The notes beneath the pieces were generated by a model. That model was not told the DNA's origin. It saw only the letters and a program-made list of their open reading frames with translations, and ran no database searches. The position numbers and the translations under genes are program-made. A stretch of 64,000 bases of DNA from Thozetella sp. PMI_491 (taxonomy: Eukaryota; Ascomycota; Sordariomycetes; Chaetosphaeriales; Chaetosphaeriaceae): contig MU270017.1 in NCBI GenBank assembly GCA_021432635.1, positions 1,531,520-1,595,519 of the forward strand, read 5' to 3'. The stretch's first letter is position 1. Each line of letters starts with the position of its first letter. Positions 1 to 11,292 of this stretch are shown here, piece by piece.

Positions 1-686
1 TAACGGGAACATGCAGATGGCGGTATGACGATCTTAGCTTGCCGCATTGGCTACACAGAGGATCCCGGGGAGTAGTGAGGCCAACGAGTCTCATTTCTAT
101 GTTAGGCGGGCGGGGACGCAGCCCTGTCCTCCCCAGGGCCTCAAGGCAAATACGGTAGCAACTTGAGCGCGAATACACCAAGCTTTCTTAGAAGTTCCCA
201 GCCGTCTCTAATTCGTCCGTGTGTGCACTCTCCTCGACCTAGGCGCCATCACTATGCCATTTTCTGTCTCTCCCAGTCGTCTCCTGATTGGTCGGCCTAG
301 ACAGGGGCAAACAGCACAGCTGCGACGTTAGACGAGAGTCTCCGGCGCGATACGGATAGAGGCATGTCTAAAAGCTCGAGGCTCGCATCAACCAAAAACA
401 ACGCCCTCTCAAATTTTCTTCAGACACCCCATGGATAGTTCTGTTGAAGCCGCCCGTGCTATCAAGTCTGTCGCCGGACTCTTCCCCTCACCCCACAATT
501 GCATGTCTTGCTCTACGGTCCGCCCGAGCTCCCTCGGAATCTAAACCCCGGAACCCTTCCCACATCCCGGCAATCCACCCACATGCCGGAGCACAGCCTG
601 CATGTCGGGAAGTAAGCCGTCCCAACCCCCGCGCGAGCTCGCATGACTCGTTGATGATCCCCTGCTCTGGCGCACTTCAATAATTC
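1..686. other. intergenic, no gene seen
   Basis: I see no domain-like reading frame. Short frames here have no recognisable composition or splice structure. The stretch ends at the tRNA-Pro gene. Confidence 0.5.
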
Positions 687-787
687 GGCCTGATGGTCTA
701 GCGGTATGATTCTCGCTTCGGGAAAAATCTCACCAGTTTATCTGGTACATTTGCGAGAGGTCCCGGGTTCAATCCCCGGTCAGGCCC
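687..787 (+). tRNA. tRNA-Pro (anticodon CGG) with intron
   Basis: The acceptor stem GGCCTGA (687-693) pairs perfectly with TCAGGCC (780-786), and C787 is the discriminator base. The T stem CCGGG/CCCGG encloses the loop TTCAATC. The anticodon stem CTCGC (712-716) pairs with GCGAG (753-757). The loop reads T-T-C-G-G-G before an intron, giving anticodon CGG at 719-721. The intron runs from about 723 to 751 (29 nt) and starts one base after the anticodon, the canonical position for a nuclear tRNA intron. The mature tRNA would be about 72 nt. Confidence 0.95.
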
Positions 788-1345
788 CACCTTTTTGGTT
801 CTTTTCCTATCATATAGGATGTCGGAGAGTGCAGAATCGTGTTGTTTTTGTTTTTGAAGGTTGTATGCCTTTTTCCTGCCGTCATGAAGGTGTGAATGCA
901 GGATGCGCAGTGGGTCGTTACAGAGGCGACATGATTAAATTGTGACACGTGACTAAGTTATCGTAATCGGCTATTCGAATTATGGTAACTATACGAAGTG
1001 GTACATCTTCCTTAACTGCAAGGTCTTGATATAGTACCCAAGATTCTGCTTAAAGCTTCCGTCCTGCCTCACTCTAGCCTCTCGCATGAAACACGCCATT
1101 CAGGACTGCTCACCCGCTGCCTGACTCGATGGTTATGCCTCAATTCAACCTCCAGACCACGCACTTCAGCTAGGACAGCAGGGACGGCCCACATGCTATC
1201 ATAAGTTAGAAGAGTGGCGCTTAGAGATTACATTTAGAGTTTAGTAGCGGTATTCTCGCCTCCGGGGCATTGGATATAGATAGTATGATGGTTGGAAATA
1301 GGTAGTATTGATAAAGACAGAGGCACCAATAGTCCTAATGAGCCA
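788..1345. other. intergenic, no gene seen
   Basis: The tRNA is followed at once by a T-rich run, a plausible Pol III terminator. The rest is moderately AT-rich and lies downstream of the minus-strand DUF3176 gene. No gene recognised. Confidence 0.5.
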
Positions 1346-3651
1346 TTAGATTTCATGATTGCTGACGCGTTCTAACTGGACACCGCTGTCGATATCCTTC
1401 AGCTTGATGGTGATCTCTGTTACATTCTCTCCCCGAAGCTTCATCTCGTTCAAGCTCGCCTTGGTCTCGTCGTTGAGGCCATGGAGCATGACCGGCAGCA
1501 GCTCGCCCTTGGTCATCTTGAGCTCGTGGCCGCTGACGGTGAACATCATGCCCAGGGCGTAGATGACGGCCAAGACATACATGGCGACAGGGAAGGCGAG
1601 GTATGGCCACTGCATGCGCACAAACACGACCCATTCCTCCACCTCACCACTGGTGATGTTTCCGTCATTCTGTCGTAGGCGGAGGGACATGATACGCGCG
1701 GCATGCTCGAACGTCGCGGTCAGATTAGAAGATTCGATCAGTGAAGCGGAGATCATGTCGAGCGTGTCGTTCCGCGTGAGGAACACGACGGACGATTCGA
1801 TCGCCAGCTGAGTGATGTTGAAGGTGGTCTGGACCTTGTTGGCCAGGTCCGACCCGGCGGGCAACTGCAGCGCGAGTTGGAGGTCGAGCCGATCGTCGTA
1901 GTCTACGCTCCACTTGTTCGTTACCGAGAGCGGCGTGTTTGGCGTGTTGTACTCCCTGTGCGCCGGAGAATCCCGCACGAGGCCCGATCCAATGTCCCAG
2001 TCGCTAGCGACTCCGGGCGACTTTAGCTGGTACGAGTCCTTGACGCGCTGGAAGGAGGTGCCAGGGATCGGCGTCTCTTTGACCTTGCCGCTAGACATGG
2101 TTGCGTTGTAGGCATTGCTGCAGTAGCGGAGAGCGCATTCGGTGGCCTGCATCGAGGAGGCGTCCCAACGCGTCTGGTTATCCCACCAGGGATCCGGGGC
2201 CCTTAGGAAAGCGAACGCCGCCAGCATCGTGTCCCATTCCTTGAAGTTGTAAGTCGCGTTGGGCTCGAACACAGCCGTAAGCATACCATGCTTATAGTTC
2301 AAAGGACCACATGCAGTCTCATCCTTAAAACCGTTGAACCAACGAAGAAAGACGTCGATCTTTGATGAATATGGGAGCGTGTAGGTCGTGTAGTTACCGC
2401 TCAAGGATGCCTTGGTCACTATGTTACAGTCAGGCAGGTTGGCCTGGTTGCCAACCCCGTGCGAGGCGACGACTTTAGACGAAATGTCGACGCAGGAGCT
2501 ACAGATCTCGATGGTCGAGTATTCAGCCCATGTGCAATTGCCTGTGTTGCAGGACAGCGACGGTGGCTGGTCCGTATTGGAGGTAGACGAGTCGGAAAAC
2601 CCAGCGAGGATGCTGGAGGAAAAGCCGATGTCGGACTTTATGTTATGTACAGCAGACGAGTAGATTGCTGACCCCAGGTTCGACCCGAAGCTGATGGCGC
2701 CGCTTCGACCGAGCGTCGAATTCGATCCTTGCCTAACGACCAGGTCTCCGTCGTAGTCGATGACGGCCTGGAGAAAAGGGTCGAACCCGAGCATGAGGAG
2801 CATCACCCAGGCTCCCAGTGCGGGCCAGTGTCTAGCGGAAGGGGGTCAGTCTCATGGCCTCCCGGCCGAGGGGGTCGGGCATATAGAGGATGAACGCACA
2901 AGGACTTCAGCCACCAGAGGAGGGAGATGGCACCCAGGGGCCCCCGAGACGCGTCGTCGAAGGCCAAGAAGCCCTTGATGGGGCCCGCTCTGCTCCTGAA
3001 CCACGTCCACTTCCCTTGACTGAGGCACGAGCCGACGACGCCCATGAGGGCAATTTGAAAGGCCACGCTCAGGATAGAGGTGACTGAGTTGATAGAGATG
3101 GCGGCCGACCACGCGTTGAGCTCGGTGCCGTCCAGTTTCCAGAATAATATGATCATTGCGGCGAGCAGCGCGGTGCTGAAGAGGAGGAGTAGGATCTCAG
3201 TCCACCACGACTGGCCCTCCGCCTTCTTCATCGAGTTCCAGGTAGGTCGGGTTCCGTCCCGGCGGTTGCCTATCTTCTGGCTCTCATCAGGCGATGCTGA
3301 CGACACGCCGAGCTTCTCGCTGGCTTTGCCGTACTCGATCCCGTTGCTGTACCCCATCTCGTTGCCGTACTGAACCCCGCTGCCGTATTCGATCCCGTGG
3401 TTGTGGTTGTACCCAGTCCCGGTAGCGTACTCCGTGCCAGTGACGTGGCTATACCCTGTTCCGTTGGCGTACTCAGTGCCGTGGCTGTACTCGGTTCCGT
3501 TGTTGTACCCAGGTGCGTTGTTATACCCAGCCCCGTTGGCGTACTCAGTCCCGACGGTGTACCCTGTCCCGTTGCCGTTGGCACCGAGCAGCGGGCCCCA
3601 TGCCGGGTCCGGCGGAAACTGTGGCGTCGGGGTATCTTGGGGCAGAGACAT
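1346..3651 (-). CDS. DUF3176-family membrane protein
   Basis: Two exons: 3651-2900 and 2831-1346. The 68-nt intron (2899-2832) begins GTGCGT, ends CTAG and has a CTGAC-like branch site; the spliced product is 745 aa. I chose the internal ATG at 3651 over an in-frame one 14 codons upstream because the protein then opens MSLPQDTPTP. Residues 27-108 are a degenerate Gly-Thr-Tyr repeat. Next comes the diagnostic DUF3176 block: a W..EILLLL helix, a second helix, KWTWF, then FDDASRGPLGAISLLWWLK. Across the splice this continues into HWPALGAWV and DPFLQAVIDY. A large ectodomain with many N-x-S/T sites and paired Cys follows, then a C-terminal helix and a short charged tail. The biochemical role of DUF3176 is unknown; the topology suggests a surface membrane protein. 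The repeat tail is unusual. Confidence 0.85.
3328..3573 (-). repeat. coding repeat rich in Tyr-Gly (6-7 residue period)
   Basis: The N-terminal region of the DUF3176 gene encodes about a dozen degenerate units of the type G-T-[EG]-Y-[AS]-[NH]-G. They lie in the predicted cytoplasmic tail before the first helix. Units differ by point changes and small indels, as expected for a slippage-prone coding repeat. Confidence 0.7.
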
Positions 3652-4887
3652 CTTCCCATAGATCCGTGGGCAATACCACCGAGGAAGAGCCAAAAGGAAA
3701 ACAAGGCAGGGGGGGAGGGAATGAGGACATCTGGGTAGTTATTGCCGGCAGGCCAAGACAAGGCTGCGGCGAGCCTACCAGGGGGCCCGCACTTAGACCG
3801 GCCGATTGCTCTATGCACGCGTGCTTGCGTAACGAGTGGACTTGTCCAAGCCTGTGGGTGAGATTTTAACGTAGATCCCCCCTGGTTCGTCCCGTTGCGG
3901 CTGACGGAACCCAAACCGCAAAGGGAAACCTTGCAAGGGTCGAATCCTGCCATAGTGGGTTGTGCCAGTCACCGTTACCAAGAACAGTTCACAATTAGGC
4001 GGCAATCGAAACGATTTCTCCTATTTTAGTCTATGCCCGATATCTCCTATATCAATCATGTCAGGCATGTCGCGTGTGTACTATGTAGAATAAGGGACCC
4101 ACACCCAAAAAAAATCTACCGCATACATAATAGGGCGATTTAGAGCCTAGCTCCTCACGGGAACTCGAAGCACATACAATATGAAGTTCTCCGGCTAGAA
4201 GGATAAACGATATGCACTTTGCGATGCGGTTGAGTAGAGTTGAATCGGCAATGCGTAGAGTAAAAAATAAGAGTTCTTCTATGGCTGCTCAGATGGAAGG
4301 CCATCACGAAGAAGACCGAGGGGCGAGATATCCTAGTCGTTGAGTATTAGGTAGGAACTCATAACCTCCTTCTCTGCCGACGTTCCCAACGTGGCGACGA
4401 CGCTTGGTATGGCGATATGCCTCAGGTAGTACCACTGCCAGATTGCCCAAACACCGCGATAGTAGAGAACGGCGAGGCTTCCAGTTCCAGCTGTGCACAC
4501 TTGGGGCAGCCCAGCCTCATTAATGGCGACTGTAGAGGTCGCGATAGACATCGAATGAAATTAGAGACAATTCTGTGGCTACTGACTAAGGTATAGACAG
4601 GCCGTCTGCTCACCGATGATGTTGGTTTTATCAGCCAATAGCTAGCGCGTCGGAGAGCCACTGTCGTCATCCGCGTGAACCCGTGTGACAGGGCTTGGGC
4701 AGCCTCGACGGCTGTAACTCCGTCTTTCCGTAGTGCAGTTCCTCTCGTTTTCATCACGTGTGGTGGCTTAGAGGGCACCGCCAACACTTGAGTCATTAAT
4801 CTGCAGCGAGGGAAGCTCAGGCATTCAAACCTTTGCTCAACCGACATATCACGCCGAGTGTATGTGCCACGACCAATTCCAGCAGCC
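3652..4887. other. intergenic stretch between divergent genes
   Basis: This 1.2-kb stretch separates the divergently transcribed DUF3176 gene and the gene starting at 4888, so it should carry both promoters. It is partly AT-rich. One small minus-strand frame (4333-4551) is listed separately at low confidence. Confidence 0.5.
4333..4551 (-). CDS. possible small hypothetical protein (72 aa) or gene fragment
   Basis: The frame has an ATG at 4551. Its central part is hydrophobic and aromatic-rich (LAVLYYRGVWAIWQWYYLRH), which looks like a membrane segment rather than random translation. No splice partner or family was recognised. It could be a relic exon. Listed because the composition stands out from the surrounding shadow frames. 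Confidence 0.2.
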   Translation of the reverse strand: MSIATSTVAINEAGLPQVCTAGTGSLAVLYYRGVWAIWQWYYLRHIAIPSVVATLGTSAEKEVMSSYLILND

Positions 4888-5945
4888 ATGTCGTCATACG
4901 AATGGAAAGGTTACGAGACGGAGCCTACGTATCGAAACAATGACTATGACAGGCAAATGCGGGAACGGGGACCAGGCAAGCAGCACGTATATCGACGGGA
5001 AGGAGGGAACCGAGCATTTGAGCATCGTCTACGGGAACCGGATTACGAACATAAGCTCTATCGAGAGGAACGAGAAAGTACAGGACAACACGACGGCGGC
5101 TCCAGTGAGATTTCCTGGGTTGTTCCCCTTGTCATTAGCACCGTGGTTGCCGGAGGGTTGGGAATTCCCAACCTAAGCATAGCAGGAGTGGCCTTCGCCT
5201 CGCAGCCTCAGCCTTATATGTAACCGCCACGGCGGCTACAACAGCGACTGTCGCCGCCGGAGCAACAGCAGGCGTTGCAGGAACGGGGTATCTCGCCGTC
5301 CAGGGAGGCCGTCTTGTCCTCACAGCCGCCCGACCCGGTCTGATCGGGTCCATACGCGCCGCCAATATGGTTGCGAGGGATATCCGCTCCGGAGTTGCGT
5401 CGACCGCCGGTGGCGCTATACGAAGAGCTGGGAGGGTGCAACAAGCTGTGTCTCAGGGGGCTTCCGAGGCTTTGAGCGCGGGGACTGCCGCTGGAGGGAT
5501 AATAGTCAACTTGGGTGCGGAAGGCGCGGCCCAGCTGGCAGGCGTCTATCCCGATTTCCCTGCCCTTTTCAACCGTGCTGTGCAGGGACGAGCGCAGAGG
5601 GAAGTACCCGTGCGGATTCTCATTAGAGACTCGGCATCGTTTGGGGACGAAGGTTCCTTGATTGTCGACATCGTCGATGGCGCGCCTCTTGTTGTGGCGG
5701 ACGGGGTCGAGGCCGAGGGAGACTTGGTCGAGCTGCACTTAATGACGCCAGCTCTCGGCCACGAAGCCCCAGCTGTCGAAGGTAGTGAAAGCACGGTAGG
5801 GCAGAGTGTGAAAGGGCACGGCGGTGCTAGATCCGAGGTTGATTTCGAGCAAGATATCGTTGATGCTGTCCTGGAACCCGATCCGGACTTGGCGGATGTT
5901 GACTGGGCTTCAGAGGTTGTCTCTTTCCAGACCACGAATTCCTAG
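4888..5945 (+). CDS. hypothetical protein with charged N-terminus and Ala/Thr-rich hydrophobic segment
   Basis: Two exons, 4888-5104 and 5206-5945, join at a 101-nt intron (GTGAGA...CGCAG), giving 318 aa in one frame. I chose the ATG at 4888 because the protein then opens MSSYEWKGYE; another in-frame ATG lies at 4858. The first 70 residues are very rich in Arg, Glu and Tyr. Just after the splice comes a long Ala/Thr/Gly/Val stretch (about residues 74-125) that could span or associate with a membrane. Next is a Gly/Ala-rich amphipathic region, then a more normal domain with the motif VRILIRDSASFGDEGSLIVD. The C-terminus is acidic. I do not recognise the family. The intron gives a frame switch that excludes the in-frame stop at 5221, which supports the model. 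Confidence 0.6.
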
Positions 5946-6394
5946 CTACAACAGCTCATTTTTGGGTGAAGGCTATTTGGGCCAGTCACGTACGGCTAGG
6001 ATCGCAGTCGCTTGTCAGAACCTGTAGCGCTGAGGCTCACGCCACTCAGAGCCAATGCGGACCCAAGTGTTCGGGCTAAAATGTCAGCTGTAAGCCACAG
6101 CGCTTACTGCAGGTACACTGAGCCAAACACGGCAAATAAACAAATCTGCATCCAGCTGATACTGTAAGGATCGCGCCTATGTCTCAGCCTTGTGAAGCTT
6201 CATTACATAGAAACGCGCCGCGCGTCTGGGTAAGCGCTGGACTTCCGCCAGCTGAGGAAGTTTCGGACTTGGCCTAACTATAAACCTAGGCATGCAGCCC
6301 GATTGCGTTGTCGGGGAATGGCGATCACAGATGTTAGGTGGTCGAATAGTCTCTCAAAATCAGCCTGCACTCGTTCTCTGGAACAAAGATCAAC
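5946..6394. other. intergenic, probable promoter of the 6395 gene
   Basis: There is no coding signal. The stretch separates two plus-strand genes and probably holds the 3' end of the first and the promoter of the second. Confidence 0.5.
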
Positions 6395-7450
6395 ATGAAA
6401 GGCCTACGGATGCTGCTCACTACGTCTCTATGTCGTGCAGCCACGACCCTTGCCCCAGTCCCGCCTCATTTTCAGCAGTGGTTTCCCAACTTTGGGGATG
6501 CATTCGACGAAATTATGCAGCAGAATTGCAGCCTTGAGTACCAAGAATATCTACAAGGTGCCTCGCCGCTGTGCCCAGACAACAGCCACCCGAGGTGCGT
6601 GGCGGGTCGAGTCGTGGACTGCGTCCTGGAAGCGACGACCGAGTCACGCAAGGCCAACATGGCCGCTGGTGCCGTCCTTCTCGGCGTCATGCCCACCACG
6701 CTCGTCTTCGCTAGCCCAAGCACCCTTGAGACTGGCCTCTTGGCGATGCGTCGCCCGATACTCGCGCTTCTCGTTGGCGCCGGCTCCCCGGCGATCTCCC
6801 CCTTGCACAGCTTGAAGTACCGCAAAGTACAAGACATGCTGGACCCACCGGCCTTGCCTGTACCTGGTTGTGTCTCGACCCTACTCGTCCCTGTCCAGTA
6901 CCTCGTAGCGATCGGCGCGACCGCGAATATAATCCACACAACCCTCCAACTCTGCGCCTACATCGTGTGCAGTTTCGCACCAGAGGTGTCGTACCTGCCG
7001 GCTCTCTGGGCCATCCTTTCTGTGCCCCTGCACATGGCCGGCGCCTTAGGAGTTTTTCTTTGCATCGAGATGAAGTCAAATGGCGAGAAAATCTCCTGGC
7101 TGAAGCGGTTTGCCGGTGAATTCAGGCCACGGCCACGCCTTCACCCACCCAAAGTTATTATCAGTCTTCTTCCAGAATCATGGTGGTTTATTATCGCGTC
7201 TTGGCTTACCTCTGTGGGGGTGCTGCTGTACATATTCTTTGGAACGCTGGTGTTCTCCAGTGTCCTGTTTATTAGCACTCAGGACGCTGCGTATGTCGCT
7301 TTCCGGTATCTAGGTTCCACAATCGGGTGCCGCATCGTGCTGAGGAGTGAACTCAACAGGATGAAAGGAGAAGTCGAATTCGTCCAGGAGGATGATACGT
7401 GCTGGTCATGGAAGGGCCGTCATGCGACGATGTATTTCTTTCCCAAGTGA
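6395..7450 (+). CDS. multi-pass membrane protein of unknown function
   Basis: Single exon, ATG at 6395, 351 aa. The N-terminus may be a signal sequence. It is followed by a short Cys-containing ectodomain with paired Cys (NCSLEYQEYL...PLCPDNSHPRC). Next is the motif VVDCVLEATTESRKANMAAG running into a hydrophobic segment. In all about six or seven hydrophobic helices follow, the last a cluster around WWFIIASWLTSVGVLLYIFF. I recall similar Cys-plus-multi-helix membrane proteins in plant-associated ascomycetes, but no function is known to me. Uninterrupted frame, good composition and an AUG in reasonable context support a real gene. Confidence 0.7.
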   Translation: MKGLRMLLTTSLCRAATTLAPVPPHFQQWFPNFGDAFDEIMQQNCSLEYQEYLQGASPLCPDNSHPRCVAGRVVDCVLEATTESRKANMAAGAVLLGVMPTTLVFASPSTLETGLLAMRRPILALLVGAGSPAISPLHSLKYRKVQDMLDPPALPVPGCVSTLLVPVQYLVAIGATANIIHTTLQLCAYIVCSFAPEVSYLPALWAILSVPLHMAGALGVFLCIEMKSNGEKISWLKRFAGEFRPRPRLHPPKVIISLLPESWWFIIASWLTSVGVLLYIFFGTLVFSSVLFISTQDAAYVAFRYLGSTIGCRIVLRSELNRMKGEVEFVQEDDTCWSWKGRHATMYFFPK

Positions 7451-10400
7451 TCAGGTTCCTGGCGTTTCTCACACAAAAAAAAAGCTTGGAGTTAACGCGT
7501 TTGGTTGAGAGCCAGCTGAGATAGCTAATAGGTTAACGGCGCTCGTATGAAGGAATGAGAGCAGCTAGGCATCCGTGCCTATACGAATAACTACATAGCT
7601 ATCATAAAAGTTGACCGCTAACTTGTCACAGCACGAGCCACTACTACTTCCCCAATCCCCCTGACGACCACCTTTGTATCCACATCCTTTGTATATATAA
7701 GCGAGCAAGCCTAGTAACGGCCAAAGGAAGGACCTCTTCACTTCCTTTGTGCAGCAACAAGAAGTCAAATCCTGACAAACTTGCCATGTTCAAAGGAACA
7801 ACGGCAGCTGCCACGGTTAACCAAACGGCGCCCCTCCAGCCGGCTGATGTTACCGTGGCCTTCCTCACAAACTGTCCGAAGTCTTACACCCACCAGCTTG
7901 AGTTAATTGTTACCAGAGCTAATTAAGGTTGTGCTTGAAATCTCCATTAAGGTCGTGCCTGATTTGACTGCTGCACTCGCTCCTGCAGGAGCAACATGGT
8001 GCGCCCGTACGCGCCTAGATCTTTCGCTCTTTTACATTGCTTCCCAAGTATTACACCGAAACCTAACCTTTGCGGTAGGTGGCTATACTAATCAGAAAAG
8101 ATCGGGGCGTCCGAACCGGTGGCAACTGGTGGCTTGAGAATGGCTCGAGGACCTCCAGGCTCCGGCTCAGTACATATTCGGGCCGACAGTGCAAGTTGCT
8201 TACTGAGGACTGAATGGATATTCCAGCATGCCACTCTGTATTCCCTATTATGTCATTTCTCCCCTCTTCGAGGTTACTGGAGTGTTCCACTGCAACTAGC
8301 TCGGAGCTAGCCGCAACAAGAACTCAAGTCCACTGCTTACACAACCTGTCACCATCATCACTGCTGTTACGTCTGACACGTAGGAAAAGAGACAGGAGAG
8401 ACCTCTCGTATGCGATAATCTCATGGCCGCTATCCCATTGCACCGCGGAAGGCGGTCTTGCCCCAGCGCACGATTCAATCGGTTCAACCCAAAGGGGGTC
8501 AAACCCGAAATGCTCACGCAGGAGATCGTGCAAAGGTCTCACTACGGCATGAGCCGAGCCTATAAGTTACCTTAGTAGTAGCCATGCCTAGCAAATTTAT
8601 GTCCAAAAGGGGAACCCAGACGAGTCCGTATAGTACTAGGGAGGATCCGCGGCCATCATGCCTTCACGTCTCGAATAGGATAACATTCACCGAATAATAA
8701 TCCACACCGCGACCATGCGCTAGGCTGCATGCGTGGCAGCATCCACTCAGATACCACGGTTGAATTTCTGCCCGCAAAACGCGATGGAGACAGCTGCCGG
8801 CACTTTTGCGCGACTTGTCTCCCCATCTGTGCATAGGTCATACCTTGCCGAGTTGACCTCGGACAAGACAAAGCTGTATGCACCGGCTGTTGAATATAGG
8901 ATGTGCATCACTAATGCCAGCATTATCCATTTCTGTGAGAGCATTGTTTCGTACAACGAGGCTAGATACTGTGTTGTATCCGGAGAGTCCGAGGTAGCGT
9001 TTCTCCTTGCTACCGGTCCTTCTTCCGTGGCGCTATGCTGTGCCGGCTGCCGGCTGATAGTTGTCGATCTGCGAGACGATGAGGCCGAGATTGGCAGATC
9101 GCGGGCAGCGGGACTAGTATACAGCAGCGTATTCGCTCCTCAGAGCGGAGCACGCCGGAGAGGGCCCCACGCGTGCTGGGAAATACGAGGGAACAGAAAA
9201 CAGGCACTTGTCGTCTCGGCCGCTGCTTCGCGCGCCGGAAGGATGCTCTCCTGGCCGATTGCAGCATTCGGTCCTGAGACCGTAATTGTGATCTGGCTGC
9301 CATCGAGCCCCTTCGCCTTCGCACAGGGCTAAGGCTCTTGTCGGACCGAGGTCTGGGGTCTCCACTCCAAAGGCACCTGAGGCCATCCCGAAGTAGCTAG
9401 GGCGGCTGGAGCACGGTATATTAAGTCGTACTGATATTATGCACTGGTTTGGATGCGGTAAAAGGTCCTCGTCTGTGCCCCCATAGCATAGCGCAGGAAC
9501 ACAGCGGACAAAGTTGGCGGGATCCAAGACTACGACGCTGGTGCGCGGCGCCAATTTTCTACGGCGCAAATGGGCTAAGTCGTGAATCATGAATAGACGG
9601 TGCATCCGATCCGATTAGGACAAAAACGTACCACTCCGGCAACCGTTGGCCACGCGCGGTACGGCGGTACGGAGGGGGGGGGGCACGAGGCGGACCAAAT
9701 TCGCCGCTGCTTATGAGGTCAGCGCACGTCGGTGGCGTGAGCGCGACGCAGAGACGCGGATGAGGCCAAAATTGAAGGGCAGCAGGCGCCCAGTATTGCC
9801 TGTCCTTTTCTGTTTGGGGCTTTCGCCGGACTGGCCTCGGCACATGCATGGCGCACCTGTGCAATTACCACACCAGGCAAAACGGCCTGCGCGAGGCTTT
9901 CTGTATCGACTCGCGTGTGCCCCTCCCCCCCTCCGCCGTTGCAGAAGCTGGGTCGGTGTCTTCAAACGTTGCGGCTCCCAGGCTCCCGAGGTATGTAGAC
10001 CGTGTGGCATTAGTCGAGCGGCCGCTCAAGCGAATCGCTAAGATCGCTAAGGTCACGTTGGGCTATGCGAGCAATTACTCCCAATCTTCTTGGCCTATAG
10101 TTCGCTTATTAGGGCATCCGATTCAATGGCGTCTTGGGGGACGCAGTGCAACGCAGCAGCCGCTAGAACACCCTGCAGCACTCCATCCCCAGATCCTGCC
10201 GAGTGGAAAATGATCCACGAGTGCCACCTTGTTTCAATATTCCCCCTCCAAACCCCTCCAATCAGGCAAAGTGCCGCTCCCCAGTGGCCTTGGCGCCACA
10301 CCCCCTAGCCAAATCCCCCTGGACTAGCCCTCGCCAAGGGTTCTCTAAGCCGCACGTGCATAGTCGGGACTAGGGCTAGGTACCTTTGGTAGACGGTATC

Positions 10401-11292
10401 AAGGGTATCTACCAATCGACTGCCTCCCGGAAACCCCTCGCAATTCTACTACAAGCCCTCCCCGAAAGAGCCTGTCAGTCAGGTACATGGCTACCGAGGA
10501 GGGGCGTGGCCACGGACAAGAGACCTTATCAGATCTTTTGCGCCTCGTATGCCCGACGCCCTGGCTCTTTTATGGCGTGCGGCCGCTGCCTATCACCAGG
10601 CTTCCAGCCTCGGACTTGTGTACCAACCCGTGTGCCACCTACTCCACGCGGTTTGCACTTGTTATCTGGAGGCGTGGTAGAAACAAGGTTCTTACTGCGG
10701 TAACGATGCCGATGTGTGAACCGGGGGCGTTGGTCCTCAGCAATTATCCCTATCCAGCCTTCCCTTCCCAGGGCATGTGGACTGCACCAGCCAACCGCCG
10801 CCCCTTGCCACAGTCGCGCTGGGCCTCAATAGTCGTGTGGGTTCCGTCCTTCTAGAACTCACGCTACGAGAGCCTTCCATGCGTGGAAGGGGGATCGACT
10901 GTGCGGATATCCCAATGGGATGCCCGAGGGGTAGTATTCTCGACAAGGACCATGCATACTAGGTTGGCTATCAGAGTAGTATGGGCAGAGCCCGGTGCGG
11001 TGAGGTGGATCGAGAGACCGAGGCGGTGGGGCCTGTATCCTGGGCTCAACGGGTCAGGTAGGATGAGGCAACAGCTGAGGCGACGCCTTGCCCTAGGGCG
11101 GCGGTAATATAAGATACCTCCCGATCCCCACGATCTCGTCACAGATAGTTTGTCTGCCAGGCCAGCCCTCGTTCACACAAGTCTGACAGCCCCCGCCTCT
11201 AAGCTGAAGCAGACATCACTCCTTAGTCTCTGCCCATACACTCTTTTGCCTCTCCGCAGCGCTGCCCCTCGGCTGAGCAGGACCTGATCATC
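7451..11292. other. long gene-poor stretch
   Basis: This 3.8-kb region has no frame that I can assign or join convincingly by splicing. The largest plus frame (about 8733-9332) opens with GTG, overlaps an equally long antisense frame and has no family features. GC content rises towards 9.6-11 kb. A G10 tract lies near 9671. The last ~200 bases are the GH71 promoter and leader. Confidence 0.5.
11108..11113 (+). promoter_or_regulatory. TATA-like element of the GH71 gene
   Basis: TATAAG lies about 180 bases upstream of the ATG at 11293, followed by a pyrimidine-rich leader typical of expressed fungal genes. Assigned by position and motif only. Confidence 0.4.

Noticed and set aside
8733-9332. 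199-codon plus frame in the gene-poor stretch
   Set aside because: It opens with GTG, overlaps a similar-sized antisense frame, and shows no domain or membrane pattern.
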